Assembly (NCBI GenBank): GCA_011523505.1
Contig: WTGP01000015.1
Coordinates: 1 to 32,316 of the forward strand
Direction: 5' to 3'
DNA length: 32,316 bases
Source: Gammaproteobacteria bacterium
GTDB lineage: Bacteria > Pseudomonadota > Gammaproteobacteria > Steroidobacterales > Foliamicaceae
The first letter of the stretch is position 1, and the number at the start of each line of letters is the position of its first letter. Below the pieces are notes generated by a model. The model had not been told where the DNA came from, did no database searches, and saw nothing but the letters and a program-made list of their open reading frames with translations. The position numbers and the translations under genes were made by a program. Below are positions 14,698-21,898 of the stretch, piece by piece.

Positions 14698-15207
14698 TCA
14701 AGCCACTATTGCGGCGAGGAATACTCCCAGGAAGATGTGTATCGCAAGGAACGCCAACGGGACCGCGGTTGCCAGTCCCTTGGGCGGGGTCTGGTCATGT
14801 AACGGGATCCTGTCCAGCAACCAGTACAAGTGCATGCGGATCGCCTCTCGCTGCAAATCTCTTCTAGCATTGGTTTCGGGGCCCTTGTTTTCATCCCACA
14901 AGAAGTACGAGCCTCTCACCAGGCCCCACCAAACAAAACAGGCGGCGACTCCCAGAAATGACAGGTAGGGGAGAATTGCCAGCAGCGGGTTTTCGTCGGT
15001 GTGCTGGACTGCCATCCGTAGATACGCCAGGAACATGGCGCCATTGCAGAGTAGAAAGAAGGCTGTAGTGCCCACTCTGTAAGCTCTGTCGATTTTTCGA
15101 TCTCGGACGAACTTTTCGTACCGGCCCAGTACTTTTTCGATGTCGGCCCAGTCGGGGCGGTCTGCGCCGCCCGGCCGAGGATCGTGCTGCAATTGCTGAT
15201 TGTTCAT
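14698..15207 (-). CDS. unrecognised inner-membrane protein, three TM segments
   Basis: A 169-aa protein with a polar N-terminus (about residues 1-42) and hydrophobic helices near 44-66, 76-99 and 146-168. A charged cytoplasmic-type segment (DENKGPETNARRDLQREAIRMHLYWLLDR) lies between the second and third. No family is recognised with confidence; the layout is vaguely like RipA-type small membrane proteins. It faces the toxin-antitoxin pair tail to tail with an 18-bp gap and shares its lower GC content, so it may belong to the same transferred segment. Its upstream region contains a long-spaced inverted repeat. Confidence 0.65.
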   Translation of the reverse strand: MNNQQLQHDPRPGGADRPDWADIEKVLGRYEKFVRDRKIDRAYRVGTTAFFLLCNGAMFLAYLRMAVQHTDENPLLAILPYLSFLGVAACFVWWGLVRGSYFLWDENKGPETNARRDLQREAIRMHLYWLLDRIPLHDQTPPKGLATAVPLAFLAIHIFLGVFLAAIVA

Positions 15208-15211
15208 TGAA

Positions 15212-15306
15212 TTTACCTACGGTTGCCAGGAAAGACCTCGGAATTGGGGTTGAGCCAATTTCAGAGAGCGCGGCCGGAACTTTTGTTGTTTCCGGTGGTA
15301 GGTAAA
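15212..15306. repeat. nine-base inverted repeat with 77-bp spacing, upstream of the membrane-protein gene
   Basis: TTTACCTAC (15212-15220) and GTAGGTAAA (15298-15306) are perfect reverse complements. A smaller stem, CCGGAAC with GTTTCCGG, lies inside the right half. Just outside, GCTTGTGC is repeated at 15319-15326 and 15331-15338. The 15208-15394 stretch has no supported gene. The repeat could be paired operator sites or the ends of a small element. Confidence 0.4.
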
Positions 15307-15394
15307 CGGCCGTTAGGCGCTTGTGCAATTGCTTGTGCTGGCGAAACTCCTATGCCGAGGTGTTTGCGAATTGTAACGTGGTGGGAGGGAGGAC

Positions 15395-15430
15395 GGGAGG
15401 CCGTGGGGGACATGCCCTCGCTCCCAGGGG
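15395..15430 (-). repeat. post-stop-codon hairpin repeat, copy 3
   Basis: On the minus strand, right after the TGA of leuD, it reads CCCCTGGGAGCGAGGGCATG, then TCCCCCACGGCCTCCC. GGGAG and CTCCC at its ends can pair. It aligns without gaps to the copy at 12474-12510 over about 31 bases with only a handful of differences. Confidence 0.7.
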
Positions 15431-16036
15431 TCAGGCCCAGGGGCGGGCGGTGCGGTCGGATTTTTCGAAGGCTTCTATGGCGGCGGCGTGTTCGTTGAGG
15501 GTGAGGGCGATGGGGTCGAGGCCCTTGAGGATCATTTCGCGGTCGCGGGGCTTGATGGAGAAGGGCAGGGCCCGGTCGCCGACGCGCTGGACTTCGCAGG
15601 CGCCGAGGTCCACCGTGAGGCGCAGTTCCCGGCGTTCGGCCTCTGCGCCGAGCGCGTCCACCTGTTCCTCCGGCAGGACCACCGCCACGATGCCGTTCTG
15701 CGCGCAGTTGGCCTGGAAGATTTCGCCGAAGCTTGGTGCGATGATTGCGCCTATGCCCCAGTCGGCCAGCGCCCAGACGGCGTGCTCGCGCGACGAGCCG
15801 CAGCCGAAGTTGTCGCCGGAGATCAGTATCTTCGCCTCCCGGTAGCGGGCCCGGTTCAGCACGAAGCCCGGCGCCTCCTCGCGCGTCGCGAGATCGGCGT
15901 AGCGCCAGTTGGCGAACAGGCCTTCTCCCAGGCCCTCGCGCGACACCCGCTTCATCTCGCGGCTCGGAATGATCGCGTCCGTATCCACGTTGCGCCGCAT
16001 CAGAGGCGCCGCCACGCCTGAAACCACGCCCCTCAC
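15431..16036 (-). CDS. leuD: 3-isopropylmalate dehydratase small subunit (LeuD family)
   Basis: Small swivelling subunit of an aconitase-type dehydratase; with LeuC it isomerises 2- to 3-isopropylmalate in leucine synthesis. The 201-aa protein shows NVDTDAIIPSR (about residues 16-26) and the substrate-binding motif GCGSSREHA (78-86), then the family's FGEIFQANCAQNGI. GTG 16036 is the start; it lies 13 bases after the leuC stop and has only a weak ribosome-binding site, so translation probably relies on coupling. A hairpin repeat follows its stop. Confidence 0.92.
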   Translation of the reverse strand: MRGVVSGVAAPLMRRNVDTDAIIPSREMKRVSREGLGEGLFANWRYADLATREEAPGFVLNRARYREAKILISGDNFGCGSSREHAVWALADWGIGAIIAPSFGEIFQANCAQNGIVAVVLPEEQVDALGAEAERRELRLTVDLGACEVQRVGDRALPFSIKPRDREMILKGLDPIALTLNEHAAAIEAFEKSDRTARPWA

Positions 16037-16049
16037 GACACCGGCCCCA

Positions 16050-17468
16050 TCAGCGCAGTTTGCGCGGGTCCGTCAGGCGGCCCGCGACGGCGGAGGCGGC
16101 AACGGTGGCGGGGCTGGCCAGGTGGGTGCGCGCGCCGGGGCCCTGGCGGTTCTCGAAATTGCGGTTGGTGCTGGACACGGTGCGCATTCCGCCGAATCCG
16201 TCGCCGCCGGCGTAGAAGCACATCGAGCAGCCGGACTCGTGCCACTCGAAGCCGGCGTTCTCGAACACCCGGTGAAGGCCCTCGGCCTCGGCGGCGGCGC
16301 GCACCGCCATGGAGCCGGGAACGCAGATGGCCTTGACGCCCTCGGCCACGCGCCGGCCGTCGAGGAGCTTGGCCGCCGCCCGGAGATCGGACAGGCGCGC
16401 GTTGGTGCACGAGCCGATGAAGGCCGCGCCGATCGCCAATTCATCCATCTTCTGGCCCGGCGCCAGGTCCATGTAGTCCAGCGCCCGGCGCATGGCCTCG
16501 CGCCGCCCGGCGTCGCCGTCCGGTTCCGGCACCTGCGCGTCAATGCCGGTCGAGTGCTCGGGGCTGGTGCCCCAGCTCACCTGCGGCGCCATGCCTTCGC
16601 AGTCGAGTTCCAATTCGCGGTCGAACTCCGCCCCTTCGTCCGTCTTCAGCTCGCGCCAGGCCGCCAGCGCCTGGTCCCAAAGCGCGCCGCGCGGGGAAAA
16701 CTCGCGCTCGTTCACGTAATCAAACACGTCCTCGTTCGGCGCCACCATGCCGGTCCAGGCGCCGAACTCGATGGCCATGTTGCATAGCGTCATACGGCCT
16801 TCCACGCCCAGCGCGTCGATCGCTTCGCCCGCGAACTCCACCGCGCAGCCCAGGCCGCCCGTGGCGGAGTGCTTCGCGATCACCGCCAGGATCAGGTCCT
16901 TGGCCGTGACCGCCGGGTCCGGGCGGCCGACAAAGTTAACCCGCATCGACAAGGGCTTCTCCACCCGGAGCGTGCCCGTGGCCAGCGCGTGCTCGGCCTG
17001 GGTGGTGCCGATGCCCCAGGCCAGCGCGCCCAATCCGCCCACCGTGCAGGTGTGGCTGTCGGGGCATACCAGGGTCAGGCCGGGCAGGGCGATGCCGAGT
17101 TCGGGCGAGATGACATGCACGATGCCCTGGCTGGGGTCGTCGATGTCGAACAGCCGGATGCCGGCCTCGCGCGCCGCCTCGCGCGTGGCGGTGATGAACT
17201 CGGCGCCGCCGGGCATGCGCGTCAGCCCGGGCCGTCCGGGCTTGGTATCGACGATGTGGTCCATGACGCAGAAGGCGCGCCCGGGATGTCGTATCGTCCG
17301 CCCGGCCTTCTTCAGCGCCTGCAGGGCCAGCGTGCCGGTGCGCTCGTGCAGGAATATCCGGTCGATGGCGATCAGCGACTGCCCGTCGTCGGTGCGCGCC
17401 ACCTCGTGGGCGGCCCAGAGTTTCTCGAACAGCGTGCGCGGCGTCGCGCTCAAGCCGGGCGTCCTCAC
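16050..17468 (-). CDS. leuC: 3-isopropylmalate dehydratase large subunit (LeuC family, divergent)
   Basis: Large subunit of a [4Fe-4S] hydro-lyase. The 472-aa protein carries the three cluster ligands C354 (IGSCTNAR), C414 and C417 (GCSMC), plus the conserved DSHT and SSTNRNFENRQG segments. GTG 17468 is the start: AGGAGGGGG lies just upstream and the start overlaps the tesB stop (GTGA). Several normally conserved stretches differ from textbook LeuC: CPDSHTCTVGGLGALAWG in place of the usual CGDSHTSTHGAFGALAFG, and GCSMCFYAGGDGF in place of GCSMCLAMNPD. This matches LeuC-like paralogues that act on other malate derivatives, so leucine synthesis is likely but not certain. No leuA or leuB is in the window. 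Confidence 0.88.
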   Translation of the reverse strand: MRTPGLSATPRTLFEKLWAAHEVARTDDGQSLIAIDRIFLHERTGTLALQALKKAGRTIRHPGRAFCVMDHIVDTKPGRPGLTRMPGGAEFITATREAAREAGIRLFDIDDPSQGIVHVISPELGIALPGLTLVCPDSHTCTVGGLGALAWGIGTTQAEHALATGTLRVEKPLSMRVNFVGRPDPAVTAKDLILAVIAKHSATGGLGCAVEFAGEAIDALGVEGRMTLCNMAIEFGAWTGMVAPNEDVFDYVNEREFSPRGALWDQALAAWRELKTDEGAEFDRELELDCEGMAPQVSWGTSPEHSTGIDAQVPEPDGDAGRREAMRRALDYMDLAPGQKMDELAIGAAFIGSCTNARLSDLRAAAKLLDGRRVAEGVKAICVPGSMAVRAAAEAEGLHRVFENAGFEWHESGCSMCFYAGGDGFGGMRTVSSTNRNFENRQGPGARTHLASPATVAASAVAGRLTDPRKLR

Positions 17469-18352
17469 GGACGCCCCCTCCTGCGGACCCGGAACAGGCC
17501 TTCCTGGGCCATGGTCGCGACCCGCGTGCCGTTGCGCGCATAGACCGACGCCCTGGCGAAGCCCCGCGCGCCCCCGGCCCGCGGGCTGTGCAGGTCGAAC
17601 AGCATCCACTCGTCCACCCGCACCGGGCAGTGGAACCACATCGCGTGATCGAGGCTGGCCAGCTGAAAGCCGGTGGGCGGGAGAACGTGCGGGAAGGTGA
17701 CCGTGCCGATCAGCCCCATGTCGGAGGCAAAGGCCAGAAACGCCTGGTGGGCCTCGACATCGTCCGGCAGGCGCGCCGAGGTGCGCATCCACACCAGTTG
17801 GCGGGGTTCGCGGGCGCCCGTGCCCAGCGTGTGCTTCGGGTCCACCGGCCTGAAGTCGAGCGCCTGGGTGAGCCTCAGCAGTTTGAAATAGCGGGCCGGC
17901 ATCCAGTCCGCTTCGCCGGAGGTCAGTTCGCGCAGGTCCTTGCATTCCTCGGGAGGCGGCGCGTCGGGCATCGGGTCCTGGTGCTCGGGGCCTTCCTGGA
18001 CGGCCTGGAACGAAGCGGTCATGTTGAAGATCTGCCGGCCGTGCTGAACGGCCACCACGCGGCGGTTCGAGAAACTGCCGCCGTCGCGGGCGCGGTCCAC
18101 CTCATAGACGATCGGCGCGCGGGTGTCGCCCTCGCGCAGGAAATAGGCGTGCAGCGAATGCGCGACGCGGCCTTCCACCGTGTGCAGGGCGGCGTACAGC
18201 GCCTGACCCAGCACCTGGCCGCCGAACACCCGGCCGGTGCCGAAATCGCGGCTCTGCCCCCGGAACAGGTTCTGCTCCAGCGACTCCAGCTCAAGCTGAT
18301 CGATCAGTCCCTTCAGGGCGTCCACACTAATTGCGTCGGATCGCGTGTCCAT
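17465..18352 (-). CDS. tesB: acyl-CoA thioesterase II (TesB)
   Basis: Hydrolyses acyl-CoA to free acid and CoA. The 295-aa protein has the double hot-dog layout of TesB. The first half includes FGGQVLGQALYAA and HSLHAYFLREGD; the second has the catalytic Asp in ASLDHAMWFH and the catalytic Gln in ATMAQEGLFR near the C-terminus. Its length is close to that of E. coli TesB. ATG 18352 is chosen; an in-frame ATG at 18370 would add six residues. It is the first gene of a minus-strand operon with leuC and leuD and overlaps leuC by four bases. The upstream 72-bp gap is shared with a divergent gene. Confidence 0.94.
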   Translation of the reverse strand: MDTRSDAISVDALKGLIDQLELESLEQNLFRGQSRDFGTGRVFGGQVLGQALYAALHTVEGRVAHSLHAYFLREGDTRAPIVYEVDRARDGGSFSNRRVVAVQHGRQIFNMTASFQAVQEGPEHQDPMPDAPPPEECKDLRELTSGEADWMPARYFKLLRLTQALDFRPVDPKHTLGTGAREPRQLVWMRTSARLPDDVEAHQAFLAFASDMGLIGTVTFPHVLPPTGFQLASLDHAMWFHCPVRVDEWMLFDLHSPRAGGARGFARASVYARNGTRVATMAQEGLFRVRRRGRP

Positions 18353-18424
18353 GCGTAAAGCGTACAGCATCGGCGAAAAAGGAATGCCGTAAGATAGGTC
18401 GCTCGCGTTGGGAGAGGCTCGGGT

Positions 18425-19174
18425 ATGGCCAGACACGGCAGGATGTCCGTTACGCTCGCCAGGATAGGCGTATGGATCTGGGCGGTGGGCGCCGTTGTCG
18501 TGGCGGCCAGCATCGGCGGATACCGGTTGGAGACGCTCCCTCTTACACCCGCCTTTATCGGCTACGTCGCCAGCGTTGCGATCATGGCCCTGGCGACGCT
18601 GTTCCTGCTGGTGGGGATGATCGGCGGGCGCGGCCGGATGGGAAGCTGGGCGTTCAACGGCGTGTGCTGGATCGCACTGGTCCTGTGCGTGGGAATGACC
18701 CTCAATAACCTGCTGTGGCTGCGCCAGGGGCAGGTGTCGCCGCCGATCCACGACATCACCACCGACACGGTCAACCCGCCTCAGTTCGTGGACATCCTGC
18801 CGCTTCGCGCCGGGTCGCCCAATCCGCCGGAATACGCGGGCAGCGAGGTCGCCGCACAGCAACTGGCGGCGTACCCGGAGATCGTGCCGCTGGAGCTGGA
18901 CGTGACGCCGGCCGAGGCGATGGCGCTTGCCGAGAGCGCCGCGCGGGCCATGGAGTGGGAACTCATCACGGTGGCGTCCGGCGAGGGGCGCCTGGAGGCC
19001 GTCGCCACGACCGCCTGGTTCGGTTTCAAGGACGACATCGTGGTGCGCATCGTCGAGACCGACGACGGTTCGCTGGTGGACGTGCGTTCCAAGTCGCGGC
19101 TGGGCCTTTCCGACGTCGGGACCAACGCCCGCCGGATCCGCCGTTTCATGGCGCAAATGCAACCGGGCGGCTAG
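18425..19174 (+). CDS. DUF1499-domain membrane protein
   Basis: A 249-aa protein with three hydrophobic helices near residues 12-33, 42-66 and 73-97, followed by a soluble DUF1499 domain (about 100-245). The domain begins with the typical IHDITTDTVNPPQF and contains ATTAWFGFKDDIVVRI and VDVRSKSRLGLSDVGTNARRIR, all hallmarks of the family. The function is not known. GGAGAGG seven bases ahead of ATG 18425 is a good ribosome-binding site. It is divergent from tesB, with a possible -10 TAAGAT at 18389. Confidence 0.9.
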   Translation: MARHGRMSVTLARIGVWIWAVGAVVVAASIGGYRLETLPLTPAFIGYVASVAIMALATLFLLVGMIGGRGRMGSWAFNGVCWIALVLCVGMTLNNLLWLRQGQVSPPIHDITTDTVNPPQFVDILPLRAGSPNPPEYAGSEVAAQQLAAYPEIVPLELDVTPAEAMALAESAARAMEWELITVASGEGRLEAVATTAWFGFKDDIVVRIVETDDGSLVDVRSKSRLGLSDVGTNARRIRRFMAQMQPGG

Positions 19175-19211
19175 CCCGCATGGCGCGGCCTCAATCGCGC
19201 GCCAGGGTGAA

Positions 19212-19658
19212 ATGAAAGATCGAGCCGCGTATATCGATTTCATTGAGCGCCGCTATTTCGGCGGCGTGTCCGCCGGCGACCTGGAAGGGGTGCGGGACTG
19301 CTTCGCCGACGACGCCGAGGTGCTGATACGCCACGGCGACAACCCCGAACGGCGCTACTCGCCGTTACCGGGTCCCGGACAGGAGCCGCTGCCGAGCTTC
19401 TTCGAGCACCTTTGCGGCAACTACGACTGCTGGTTCGGCGAGTTCCGCCACACGATCGACGTGGAGGGGCAGCGCGCGGCCAGCCGCTTTGTCGTGCGGC
19501 TGACGCCCAAGCCCGGCGGGCTCTATGCGGACCACCCGGTGCAGCAGTTGCTGAACTCGAACTTCTTCGAGTTCGCCGATGGGCGGATCACGTTCATGAT
19601 GATCAACTACTCGAACGCGGCGGGACCGGACACGCCCACGGGGTATCCGCGGGGCTGA
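19212..19658 (+). CDS. SnoaL/NTF2-like protein
   Basis: A 148-aa protein of the nuclear transport factor 2-like cone fold. The start MKDRAAYIDFIERRYFGGVSAG, then DLEGVRDCFADDAEVLIRHG, follows the usual pattern of helices leading into the first strand. The fold serves isomerases, hydratases and small-molecule binding proteins, so no reaction can be given. ATG 19212 fits the family start; longer in-frame upstream starts run into the DUF1499 gene. It is 37 bp downstream of that gene, probably in the same transcript, and ends four bases from the convergent MaoC-like gene. Confidence 0.8.
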   Translation: MKDRAAYIDFIERRYFGGVSAGDLEGVRDCFADDAEVLIRHGDNPERRYSPLPGPGQEPLPSFFEHLCGNYDCWFGEFRHTIDVEGQRAASRFVVRLTPKPGGLYADHPVQQLLNSNFFEFADGRITFMMINYSNAAGPDTPTGYPRG

Positions 19659-19662
19659 GGCG

Positions 19663-20121
19663 TCAGATCATGTAGAGGGCGAGGGTCTCGGCGGTGCAGG
19701 CCGGCTTTTTCTGGCCCTCGATCTCGACCCTGTGCCGGCAGGTCATCTGTATGCCGCCGAGGCGGACCCGGGCCTTGAGCACCGTGGTGCGCACCCGCAC
19801 GCGGCTGGGGCACACGACCATGTTGGAAAAGCGCACCTTGTTCAGCCCCCAGTTGATCGCCCGCTTGAGCGTGGGCATCCGCACGAACTCCTCGGTGGCG
19901 CCCGGGATCAGCGACAGCGTCAGGTAGCCGTGGGCTATGGTGGCGCCGGTGTCGAGCTCCCGCGCCGCCCGGTCGGGATCGACGTGGATCCACTGGTAGT
20001 CCTCGGTGGCTTTCGCAAAGCGGTCGATCCGCTCCTGGTCCACCACGATCCAGTCGGACACGCCCACCTCGACGCCTTCCAGCGCCCTTGCGTCTTCGAT
20101 CGATCGGACCTCGTGAGCCAA
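19663..20121 (-). CDS. MaoC-family (R)-specific enoyl-CoA hydratase-like protein
   Basis: A 152-aa hot-dog protein of the MaoC type. The hydratase motif is visible in ATEDYQWIHVDPDRA, with the Asp/His dyad about residues 41-46, followed by GATIAHGYLTLSLIP. Such proteins hydrate trans-2-enoyl-CoA to (R)-3-hydroxyacyl-CoA. The only workable start is TTG 20121, about 25 residues before the conserved DWIVVDQERIDRFA; no ATG is in frame, and the ribosome-binding site is weak. It lies 36 bp after folE on the same strand, with a hairpin between them. Confidence 0.85.
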   Translation of the reverse strand: MAHEVRSIEDARALEGVEVGVSDWIVVDQERIDRFAKATEDYQWIHVDPDRAARELDTGATIAHGYLTLSLIPGATEEFVRMPTLKRAINWGLNKVRFSNMVVCPSRVRVRTTVLKARVRLGGIQMTCRHRVEIEGQKKPACTAETLALYMI

Positions 20122-20130
20122 GTGATATTC

Positions 20131-20152
20131 CGCGGCACTCCCCAGAGCCGCG
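20131..20152 (-). other. hairpin between folE and the MaoC-like gene
   Basis: CGCGGC (20131-20136) and GCCGCG (20147-20152) are a perfect six-pair stem with a ten-base loop. There is no U-run, so it is not a clear terminator. It may separate the expression of folE from the downstream gene. Confidence 0.35.
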
Positions 20153-20157
20153 TATTA

Positions 20158-20748
20158 TCACCGCCCGCGGTCGATCATTGCCAGGAATTCGGCCCTTGCA
20201 CGGGCGTCGTCGCGGAAAATGCCCAGCATCTGGCTGGTCACCATGTTCACGTTGCGCTTTTCGATGCCGCGCGTGGTCATGCACTCGTGCGCGCCCTCGA
20301 CCACCACCGCCACGCCGCGCGGCTCCAGAACGTTGGAAATGCACTCGGCGATCTGCGCCGTGAGCTTCTCCTGCACCTGCAGGCGGCGCGCGTAGGCGTC
20401 CACCACCCGCGCCAGCTTGCTGATGCCCACCACCTTGTCGCGCGGCAGGTAGGCTACGTGGGCCTTGCCGATGATCGGCGCGATGTGATGCTCGCAGTGC
20501 GAGTTGAAGTCGATGTGGGTCAGCGCCACGATCTCGTCGTAGCCGTTCACTTCCTTGAACGTTCGCGCGAGGAAGTCGTACGGGTCCACGGCGTAACCGC
20601 TGAACCATTCCTCGAAGGCGCGCACGACACGCTTGGGCGTGTCCACCAGGCCCTCGCGCTCGACGTCGTCGCCGGTCCAGCCCAGCAGAACGCGCACCGC
20701 CCGCTCGGCCTCGCTGCGCGTCGGCTTGTTGCTGTCGTTCTCGCTCAT
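20158..20748 (-). CDS. folE: GTP cyclohydrolase I (FolE)
   Basis: Converts GTP to 7,8-dihydroneopterin triphosphate, the first step of folate synthesis. The 196-aa enzyme has the zinc ligands C85 and H88 in FNSHCEHH and C156 in [10 protein letters not shown], plus [10 protein letters not shown] and [11 protein letters not shown], all at normal spacing. Its length is typical of type IA enzymes. The start ATG 20748 overlaps the mobA stop (ATGA), so folE is coupled to molybdenum-cofactor genes rather than to other folate genes. Confidence 0.96.
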   Translation of the reverse strand: MSENDSNKPTRSEAERAVRVLLGWTGDDVEREGLVDTPKRVVRAFEEWFSGYAVDPYDFLARTFKEVNGYDEIVALTHIDFNSHCEHHIAPIIGKAHVAYLPRDKVVGISKLARVVDAYARRLQVQEKLTAQIAECISNVLEPRGVAVVVEGAHECMTTRGIEKRNVNMVTSQMLGIFRDDARARAEFLAMIDRGR

Positions 20749-21341
20749 GGGGTCGTGGCTCCGCTGCGCGTATGTCTGCGCAGATCGTCGGGACTATTGA
20801 TGTTCGTAATGTGCATCGGAATCAGTTTCAGCGGCCGGCTTTCCAGGTAAGCGCGCGGCGAGGGGCCGGTTCCGCCGGCCGTTTCCTTCGCCAGGCCCGC
20901 AAGGGTAGCGGGTTCGTAGATCGCGCACAATGGCTGCACCACCCCGGTGGCCGGATCGCAACAGGCGGTGGCGGCGGCGTTCGGGTCGCGTTCGGCCACC
21001 AGGCGCTCGATGTCGGCGGCGCTCAGGGAGGGCTGATCGCAGGCCAGCGCCAGCCAGGCCCGCCCGGGCGCCGCGGCGTGCGCCGCCTCCAGGCCGGCCG
21101 CCGGTCCCTGGCCGGGATGGCGGTCGAGAAGGCAGCGGTAGCGCGAGCGCAACGCGTCGGACGCCTGGTCGGGGCGCACCGACACCCACACGTCGTGGAG
21201 GACCGATTCCAGCAGCCGGACCGCTCGTTCCAGCAGGCTCACGCCGCCGATCTCGGCGGCGGCCTTGTCGCTTCCGAATCGCGTGCTCAGGCCCCCCGCC
21301 AGCACCACGCCGGAAATCGGCGCGTCAGCCGGCGCCGTCAT
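20745..21341 (-). CDS. mobA: molybdenum cofactor guanylyltransferase (MobA)
   Basis: Attaches GMP to molybdopterin to give the bis-MGD-type cofactor. The 198-aa protein shows the nucleotide-binding opening [16 protein letters not shown] (about residues 12-27), and [15 protein letters not shown] and [10 protein letters not shown], where the usual GPLAG and CDxP segments lie. QPLCAIY fits the usual family position. It starts inside the last bases of moaC (17-bp overlap) and overlaps folE by four bases. Related nucleotidyltransferases (MocA type) are less likely given the moaC neighbour. Confidence 0.9.
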   Translation of the reverse strand: MTAPADAPISGVVLAGGLSTRFGSDKAAAEIGGVSLLERAVRLLESVLHDVWVSVRPDQASDALRSRYRCLLDRHPGQGPAAGLEAAHAAAPGRAWLALACDQPSLSAADIERLVAERDPNAAATACCDPATGVVQPLCAIYEPATLAGLAKETAGGTGPSPRAYLESRPLKLIPMHITNINSPDDLRRHTRSGATTP

Positions 21342-21801
21342 CGCGGTAGTCGCTCTTGCCGCCGGTCTTCCTGACCAGCCGCGCCGCCCTGATCTCGATG
21401 CCGTGCGAAGCCGACTTCAGCATGTCGTAGACGGTCAGCGCGGCAACCGTGGCGCCGGTGAGCGCCTCCATTTCCGCGCCGGTCTTGCCGGTGACCTTGA
21501 CCGCGCACTCGATCTCGATTTCGTTTCCCTTGAGCTCCAGCGCGATCCGGCAGCCTTCGAGCTTGAGCGGATGACAGAAGGGGATCAGCTCGTGGGTGCG
21601 CTTGGCCGCCTGGGTGCCGGCGATGATCGCGGTCTGGAACACCGGCCCCTTGTGGGTGTTGATTTCGCCGTTTTCGGCCTGTGCGGCGACCTCGGCGGGC
21701 AGCGCGACGAGCGCGCGGGCCGTGGCCGTGCGCTTGGTCACGGCCTTGTCGGCCACGTCCACCATGCCGGGGCGCCGCTTCGAATCGATGTGCGTGAGCA
21801 T
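21325..21801 (-). CDS. moaC: cyclic pyranopterin monophosphate synthase (MoaC)
   Basis: Second step of molybdopterin synthesis, acting after the GTP 3',8-cyclase MoaA. The 158-aa protein has the full family pattern: MVDVADKAVTKRTATA, KGPVFQTAIIAGTQAAKRT (51-69), ELIPFCHPL, and MEALTGATVAALTVYDMLK with catalytic residues equivalent to D126 and K129. Length is normal. The ATG at 21801 lies only about three bases downstream of the expected transcript start from a TATAAT box and has no Shine-Dalgarno sequence, so the message may be leaderless. moaA is not in the window. Confidence 0.96.
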   Translation of the reverse strand: MLTHIDSKRRPGMVDVADKAVTKRTATARALVALPAEVAAQAENGEINTHKGPVFQTAIIAGTQAAKRTHELIPFCHPLKLEGCRIALELKGNEIEIECAVKVTGKTGAEMEALTGATVAALTVYDMLKSASHGIEIRAARLVRKTGGKSDYRDDGAG

Positions 21802-21810
21802 CGATTGAGA

Positions 21811-21816
21811 ATTATA
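21811..21816 (-). promoter_or_regulatory. consensus -10 box (TATAAT) for the moaC-mobA-folE operon
   Basis: On the minus strand the sequence reads TATAAT, a perfect -10 box, 9 bases before the moaC ATG at 21801. No good -35 is seen in the very GC-rich DNA behind it. The transcript would begin around 21804. Confidence 0.4.
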
Positions 21817-21868
21817 GATTCCGCCGGGGCGCGGGCCTTCGCATCGGCCTCATTTCCGCCATCCGCGA

Positions 21869-21874
21869 TATACT
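21869..21874 (+). promoter_or_regulatory. -10 box (TATACT) for the pdh operon
   Basis: TATACT lies 24 bases before the ATG of the E1 alpha gene at 21899. The -35 region (around 21846) is not consensus, so an activator may be needed. It is divergent from the moaC promoter, about 55 bp away. Confidence 0.35.
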
Positions 21875-21898
21875 TTGCTCCCCGAATTGAGTAGTCAG

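Noticed and set aside
16050..17945. Extended 631-codon version of leuC
   Set aside because: The first 159 codons lie antisense-frame to tesB coding and look like noise; the GTG at 17468 has a strong AGGAGGGGG site and matches family length.
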